Assembly: GCA_023411405.1 (NCBI GenBank)
Contig: JAEYOU010000681.1
Span: 1-8,831, forward strand
Reading direction: 5' to 3'
From: Pseudomonadota bacterium
GTDB lineage: Bacteria > Myxococcota > Myxococcia > Myxococcales > Anaeromyxobacteraceae
DNA: 8,831 nt
The stretch's first letter is position 1; the number at the start of each line of letters is the position of its first letter. Positions 5,438 to 8,831 of the stretch are shown one piece after another. Below the pieces are notes generated by a model that ran no database searches, was not told where the DNA came from, and saw nothing but the letters and a program-made list of their open reading frames with translations. The position numbers and the translations under genes were made by a program.

Positions 5438-6397
5438 GTGATCGTCCCCGGACTCCTCTCGCGTGGCGACGTGGTGCGGGTGATCGCCCCCGCGAGCCCG
5501 TTCGACCCCGAGCTCCTGGCCCAGGGCCTCGTCGCGCTGCGCGACCGCCTGGGGTTCGTGCCCCGCCACCGCGACGACATGTTCTCGCGCCGGCGGTACC
5601 TCGCCGGCGACGACGCGCGGCGTCTCGAGGAGTGGCGCGAGGCGGTGGCCGATCCGGAGGCGCGGGCGATCTTCTGCGCCCGCGGCGGCTACGGGACCAT
5701 GCGGATCCTGCGGGGGGTGGAGGCGGCGCCGCTCCTGGCGCGCCCCAAGGTGCTCGTCGGGTTCTCCGACATCACCGCCCTCCACGCGGTGCTCAACGGC
5801 GCCGGCCTGGCCACGGTGCACGGTCCCGTCCTCACCCAGCTCGGCCGCGCGCCCGAGGCGGCGGTCGAGCACCTGGCCGCGCTCCTGACGCAGGGCCCGG
5901 TGGCCGGGGCGGACGGGGCGCCGGGGCCAGGCGCCGGGCTCCCCGGGACGGCGGTGATCCGGCCCGGCGTCGTGGAGGGTCCGCTCCTCGGCGGCTCGCT
6001 CACGCTGCTCGCGCACCTGTGCGGCACCGGCCTGCTGCCGAGCCTCGCCGGCGGGATCCTGGCCCTCGAGGACGTGGACGAGAAGCCGTACCGGCTCGAC
6101 CGCTACCTGACGCAGCTCCGGCTCGCCGGGGCGCTCGAGGGTGTGGCCGGGATCGCGCTCGGCCAGTTCACGGACTGTGACGCGCAGGGGGTCCGGGGCG
6201 AGGACGTCGTGCGCGACTGGGCCGCCGAGCTGGGGGTGCCCGCGGTCCAGGGGCTCCCCTTCGGCCACGAGGACGCCAACTTCGCGGTGCCGCTCGGCGC
6301 GCGGGCGCGGCTCGTCGCGCCCGCGCCGGGAGAGCCGGGGCCCCCGCGCCTGGTGTTCACGGGGTGGGCGGAGCGAGGAGCGGCGGCGCCCGTGTAG
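5438..6397 (+). CDS. S66 family peptidase, LD-carboxypeptidase-like
   Basis: A 319-aa serine peptidase of MEROPS family S66 (LdcA/MccF), similar in length to LdcA of Pseudomonas (about 307 aa). LdcA removes the terminal D-Ala from murein L,D-tetrapeptides in the cytoplasm during peptidoglycan recycling; MccF relatives cleave microcin C. The N-terminal domain shows VIAPASP (15-21) and ARGGYGT (81-87), then the nucleophile elbow VGFSDITALH with Ser110. The C-terminal domain supplies Glu211 in LALEDVDEKPYRLDRYL (208-224) and His277 in PFGHEDANFAVPLG (274-287). The spacings Ser-Glu 101 and Glu-His 66 match the Ser115/Glu217/His285 triad of the Pseudomonas enzyme closely. No signal peptide is visible, so the protein is cytoplasmic. 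The start is one of two adjacent GTG codons (5435 or 5438). I prefer 5438, where the upstream promoter would place the transcript start. LD-carboxypeptidase is the likeliest role; MccF-type immunity or a cyanophycinase-like activity is less likely. Confidence 0.9.
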   Translation: MIVPGLLSRGDVVRVIAPASPFDPELLAQGLVALRDRLGFVPRHRDDMFSRRRYLAGDDARRLEEWREAVADPEARAIFCARGGYGTMRILRGVEAAPLLARPKVLVGFSDITALHAVLNGAGLATVHGPVLTQLGRAPEAAVEHLAALLTQGPVAGADGAPGPGAGLPGTAVIRPGVVEGPLLGGSLTLLAHLCGTGLLPSLAGGILALEDVDEKPYRLDRYLTQLRLAGALEGVAGIALGQFTDCDAQGVRGEDVVRDWAAELGVPAVQGLPFGHEDANFAVPLGARARLVAPAPGEPGPPRLVFTGWAERGAAAPV

Positions 6398-6409
6398 CGC
6401 GTGCTACGC
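6392..6409 (+). terminator. small hairpin straddling the S66 stop codon
   Basis: GTAGC (6394-6398) pairs with GCTAC (6403-6407) around the loop GCGT. A T-G and a G-C pair extend the stem to 7 bp. It includes the TAG stop and has no T-run after it. It could be a weak terminator or attenuator in the 46-nt gap before the GH5 gene. It may equally be incidental, in which case the two genes would be co-transcribed. Confidence 0.3.
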
Positions 6410-6443
6410 TGTGCCGATACCCCGAACCTCGTCCGGAGCCTCG

Positions 6444-7457
6444 ATGAAGACCTGGAGCGCCTCTCTCGTTCACCTTGCGTGCATCGCCCTCCTCCTGCTC
6501 GGCTGCGCCAGCGGCCAGCAGGGCGCCCCGCCCCGGGCCGTCGCTCCCCCCGGCTCGCCCGTCGCCCTCCATGGCCGCCTCCGCGCCTGCGGCAACCGGA
6601 TCTGCGGCCAGCACGGCAACCCGGTGCAGCTGCGCGGCATGAACTTCTTCTGGAGCAACACCGGCTGGGGCGGGGAGCGCTTCTTCCAGGCCCAGGCCGT
6701 GGACACGCTCGTCGACCAGTGGCACGCCACCCTGGTCCGCGCGGCGCTGGGGATCCAGAACAACGGCGGCTGGCAGGTGGACCGCGAAGGCAACGAGGCG
6801 CGCGTCCGGGCTGTGGTGGACGCGGCGATCGCCCGCGGCGTCTACGTGATCGTGGACTGGCACAGCCACGCCCTCCTGGAGCAGGAGGCGGTGGAGTTCT
6901 TCTCGCGCTGGGCGGCGGAGTACAAGGACGCGCCCAACCTGATCTGGGAGACCTTCAACGAGCCCAAGCGCCACGACTGGGTCGAGGAGCTCGTGCCGTA
7001 CCACGCGGCGGTGATCCGGGCGATCCGCAAGGCCGGGAGCCGCAACCTCGTCGTGCTGGGGACGCCGGCCTGGTCGCAGGACGTGGACTCGGCGGCGCTG
7101 GACCCGGTGACGAGCGACAAGAACATCGCCTACGCCCTCCACTTCTACGCCGCCACGCACAAGCAGTCGCTGCGCGACAAGGCCGACTTCGCGCTGAAGC
7201 AGGGCGTGCCGATCATGGTCACCGAGTGGGGGAGCTGCAACGCGGACGCAGACGGCACGATCGACGTCGCCGAGACGAAGCGGTGGCTCGACTGGATGGA
7301 CCAGAACCAGGTGAGCTCCGCCAACTGGTCCCTCAACGACAAGCGGGAGGCGGCCAGCGCGCTCGTCCCGGGGGCGCCCGCCGGCGGCTGGACCGACGCC
7401 CACCTCACGCCCTCGGGCGTGCTGGCCAAGGAGTACATCTCCGCCGGGGCGCGGTGA
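6444..7457 (+). CDS. glycoside hydrolase family 5 (cellulase-like, probably GH5_2) lipoprotein
   Basis: A 337-aa exported endo-beta-glucanase-like enzyme. The N-terminus is a lipoprotein signal with lipobox LLGC; Cys21 would be lipidated, anchoring the protein to a membrane, followed by a Pro/Gly-rich linker (27-40). The GH5 (beta/alpha)8 barrel runs from QLRGMNFFWSN (62-72) to the end. Key residues are R99 in LVRAAL, H140 in VIVDWHSH, the acid/base Glu173 in WETFNEP, H233 and Y235 in LHFY, the nucleophile Glu261 in VTEWGS, and W295 in SANWS. The RGM-FFWS-GWGGE pattern is typical of bacterial GH5_2 endoglucanases, so beta-1,4-glucan is the most probable substrate; other beta-glycans are possible. 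There is no carbohydrate-binding module. The ATG at 6444 has GGAG 5 nt upstream. It converges on the esterase gene, with only 60 nt and a strong hairpin between the two stops. Confidence 0.93.
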   Translation: MKTWSASLVHLACIALLLLGCASGQQGAPPRAVAPPGSPVALHGRLRACGNRICGQHGNPVQLRGMNFFWSNTGWGGERFFQAQAVDTLVDQWHATLVRAALGIQNNGGWQVDREGNEARVRAVVDAAIARGVYVIVDWHSHALLEQEAVEFFSRWAAEYKDAPNLIWETFNEPKRHDWVEELVPYHAAVIRAIRKAGSRNLVVLGTPAWSQDVDSAALDPVTSDKNIAYALHFYAATHKQSLRDKADFALKQGVPIMVTEWGSCNADADGTIDVAETKRWLDWMDQNQVSSANWSLNDKREAASALVPGAPAGGWTDAHLTPSGVLAKEYISAGAR

Positions 7458-7464
7458 GGGGAGC

Positions 7465-7504
7465 GGGCGCCGCGCGGTGACGCTGGGCCACCGCGACGGC
7501 GCCC
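7465..7504. terminator. bidirectional stem-loop between the convergent GH5 and esterase genes
   Basis: GGGCGCCG plus CGCGGTG (7465-7479) pairs with CACCGCG (7489-7495), a bulged A (7496) and CGGCGCCC (7497-7504), giving a 15-bp stem with a 9-nt loop. It begins 7 nt after the GH5 stop and ends 13 nt before the stop of the esterase gene. No T-run flanks it on either side. Placed exactly between two facing stop codons, it is best explained as a shared terminator. Confidence 0.65.
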
Positions 7505-7517
7505 CCGTGCGCCGGGG

Positions 7518-8831
7518 TCAGTGCACCATCAGCTCCCAGAGCGAGATGCCCCAGGGCGTCGCCCGCTCCTCGCTCACGAGCCGCACCCACCGCACGCGCT
7601 CCCGGGGAAAGGTGGCCACCTCGACGTCGCCCCGGGACGCGGGCTGGGAGAACAGCCTCTTCCAGGAAGCGCCGTCCGCCGATCCCTCCAGGCGGTAGGA
7701 CGCGGCCCGCGCGATCTCCCAGAAGAGCGTCACCGCCTGCACCTCCCGCGGCGACCCCAGGTCGACGGTGAGGGACTGGCCGTCCTCGTGCGCGCTGCTC
7801 CATCGAGTCCCGAGGTCGCCGTCCACGGCTCGGCCGGCGGCGAGGGTCGCGCTCTCGTCGCTCGACGAGCGCGCCTGGGCCTTCCTGGCGAGGTTCCTCG
7901 GGACGACGGTGAGCCGGTGCCGGCCGGGTGAGACGACGCGCGTGCCGTCGGAGAGCGTGGCCACCAGCTCGAGGGCGTAGGTCTGCAGCATCTTCGGCGT
8001 GAAGGTGAGCCGGTACGGCGCGGCGCGCGACGACGCGAGGACCCGACCCGCGGCGACCAGCTCGATCCGCGCGATCGGCGTGCGCGCCTCGACCCTGGGG
8101 GTCACCGTGAGGGCCCGCGCCTCGTGCAGGAGGCCCGGGAGCTTCGCGCCCTCGAGCGTCACGCGCGCCGCCCGGGGCGGGTGCTGGTAGAAGAACTCCA
8201 TGACCCGGTCGGTCGCGCCGGGCACCCACGCGTGGCCGCCGCCGGAGTAGGTGACGCCGTGCACGGGCGCGCCACCTCCCGCGTAGCGGACCGCGCTCAC
8301 CCCGGCGTCGAGCCGGACGGTGGTGGGCGAGGCCCGGGCGCCGTTGCGGCGCGCCCAGTACCCGAGCCCTTCCTTCACGCTCAGCGAATAACCGGGGAAG
8401 CCCTGCAGCGGCACGACCGCGTCGTCCGCGGCGTGCTGGTGCAGGAGGGCGACCGGGCGGGCGCCGTCCGTGCCCGGCGCGCCGCGCGGGGCGACGAGCA
8501 CCCCCGACACCGGCGCGATCGCCGCCACCAGCTCGGAGAGCTCGAGCCCGACGCGGTACGACATGAAGCCGCCCATCGAGTGGCCGGTCACGTACACGCG
8601 CCGTGGATCCGCGCCGAAGGCCGCGGTCGCCTCCGTGATGAGCCGGCGCAGGAACCCCAGGTCGTCGGCCGGGCCGGCGCTCCCGGGCTCCACCTCCCAG
8701 TCGGGCCCGGCCGCGTCCGGGTAGAGCATGACGAAGTCGAGCCGCGCCGCGTGGGCGTCGAGCCCGGTGGCCTGCAGGGCCGCGCCGCTCGCGCCGCGGC
8801 CGTGGAGCCCCACCAGCAGCGAGATCGGCGC
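7518..8831 (-). CDS. CE1/PHB-depolymerase-like esterase with C-terminal F5/8 type C domain, 5'-truncated by the window edge
   Basis: 437 residues are visible. The reading frame is open to the right edge, so the N-terminus, probably with a signal peptide, is missing. An alpha/beta hydrolase (about 1-215) of the poly(3-hydroxybutyrate) depolymerase/feruloyl esterase type (LpqC-like) shows the oxyanion segment LLVGLHGRG (5-13), nucleophile Ser85 in VTGHSMGG (81-88), Asp136 in HQHAADDAVVPL (131-142) and His200 in GGGHAWVPG (197-205). Residues about 220-310 form a beta-rich, Ig-like linker domain. Residues about 316-437 are an F5/8 type C (discoidin/CBM32-like) domain with AVDGDLGTRWSS (335-346), LTVDLGSPREVQAVTLFWE (354-372) and a SYRLEGSADGASWKRLF strand pair (378-394), which usually binds glycans. 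The likely role is an extracellular or periplasmic esterase acting on polysaccharide esters (for example feruloyl or acetyl groups) or on polyester. The substrate cannot be told from sequence. A GTG at 8811-8813 is an internal Val, not the start. Confidence 0.9.
   Translation of the reverse strand, partial: APISLLVGLHGRGASGAALQATGLDAHAARLDFVMLYPDAAGPDWEVEPGSAGPADDLGFLRRLITEATAAFGADPRRVYVTGHSMGGFMSYRVGLELSELVAAIAPVSGVLVAPRGAPGTDGARPVALLHQHAADDAVVPLQGFPGYSLSVKEGLGYWARRNGARASPTTVRLDAGVSAVRYAGGGAPVHGVTYSGGGHAWVPGATDRVMEFFYQHPPRAARVTLEGAKLPGLLHEARALTVTPRVEARTPIARIELVAAGRVLASSRAAPYRLTFTPKMLQTYALELVATLSDGTRVVSPGRHRLTVVPRNLARKAQARSSSDESATLAAGRAVDGDLGTRWSSAHEDGQSLTVDLGSPREVQAVTLFWEIARAASYRLEGSADGASWKRLFSQPASRGDVEVATFPRERVRWVRLVSEERATPWGISLWELMVH

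Noticed and set aside
2077..6180. A 1367-codon open frame on the plus strand antisense to acs and the permease gene
   Set aside because: The translation is an Arg/Glu/His/Asp-rich low-complexity string with no recognisable domain. It arises because the antisense frame of GC-biased codons is nearly stop-free. acs and the AI-2E gene on the other strand have unmistakable motifs.
2522..6268. Long minus-strand frames 2522-4465 and 4859-6268 overlapping acs, the permease and the peptidase
   Set aside because: They are out-of-frame shadows of real genes, with compositionally biased Arg/Pro/Ala-rich translations and no domain. The proteins in the competing frames are complete and well conserved.
6357..7403. 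A 348-codon minus-strand frame antisense to the GH5 gene
   Set aside because: The translation is Val/Arg/His/Asp-rich without any domain, while the plus-strand GH5 frame has a signal peptide, both catalytic glutamates and a ribosome binding site.
8811..8813. GTG as the start of the esterase gene
   Set aside because: The frame continues open to the window edge and the preceding codons read Ala-Pro-Ile-Ser-Leu-Leu. This completes the conserved strand before the LHGRG oxyanion motif, so the GTG encodes an internal Val.
1..8831. tRNA or rRNA genes, CRISPR arrays, insertion sequences, toxin-antitoxin or phage-defence modules
   Set aside because: I looked for them at all gene gaps and on both strands. 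All gaps are short (229 bp at most) and hold only hairpins, short repeats and promoter-like signals. No transposase, Cas or defence-type protein is present.

Overview
This is a GC-rich window (roughly 70% G+C by eye) of densely packed bacterial chromosome. It holds eight protein-coding genes and no RNA gene, mobile element, CRISPR array or phage-like segment that I can support. A Sec signal peptide on a periplasmic-type FKBP, a lipobox protein and the enzyme set suggest a Gram-negative-type, aerobic or facultative, probably free-living or soil bacterium. The composition and short GCCCGN intergenic repeats would fit an uncultured high-GC lineage such as Rokubacteria/Methylomirabilota or a myxobacterial relative, but this assignment is a low-confidence inference.

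Layout. Positions 34-5208 are all on the minus strand. Read in transcription order, they are an acetyl-CoA synthetase (acs), an AI-2E/PerM-family membrane protein whose stop overlaps the start of a secreted FKBP-type peptidyl-prolyl isomerase, a YfcF-like glutathione transferase, and a small FMN-binding pyridoxamine-oxidase-like protein. A 229-bp divergent spacer (5209-5437) separates acs from two plus-strand genes: an S66 LD-carboxypeptidase-like peptidase and a GH5 cellulase-like lipoprotein. The last gene is on the minus strand and convergent with the GH5 gene. It is a CE1/PHB-depolymerase-like esterase ending in an F5/8-type C (discoidin) domain, and its 5' end lies beyond the right edge.

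How the genes fit together. The minus-strand genes look like three transcription units: acs alone, permease-FKBP, and GST-PPOX. Each is bounded by a compact hairpin just after the last stop codon, and none of these hairpins has a U-tract. acs feeds acetate into central metabolism and keeps the lysine motif known for acetylation control. The FKBP and the GST/PPOX pair look like envelope-folding and redox/stress housekeeping. The S66 peptidase most likely trims recycled murein peptides in the cytoplasm and appears to be expressed from a leaderless GTG start. The GH5 lipoprotein and the esterase with a probable carbohydrate-binding domain form the most accessory-looking part of the window and may act on the same plant- or microbe-derived polysaccharide.

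Overall this is an ordinary chromosomal region. I did not find a convincing undescribed multi-gene system. The points most worth a second look are the three-part esterase, the U-less hairpins at gene ends, the leaderless promoter, and a terminator-like hairpin with T7 in the 'wrong' orientation over the permease start.
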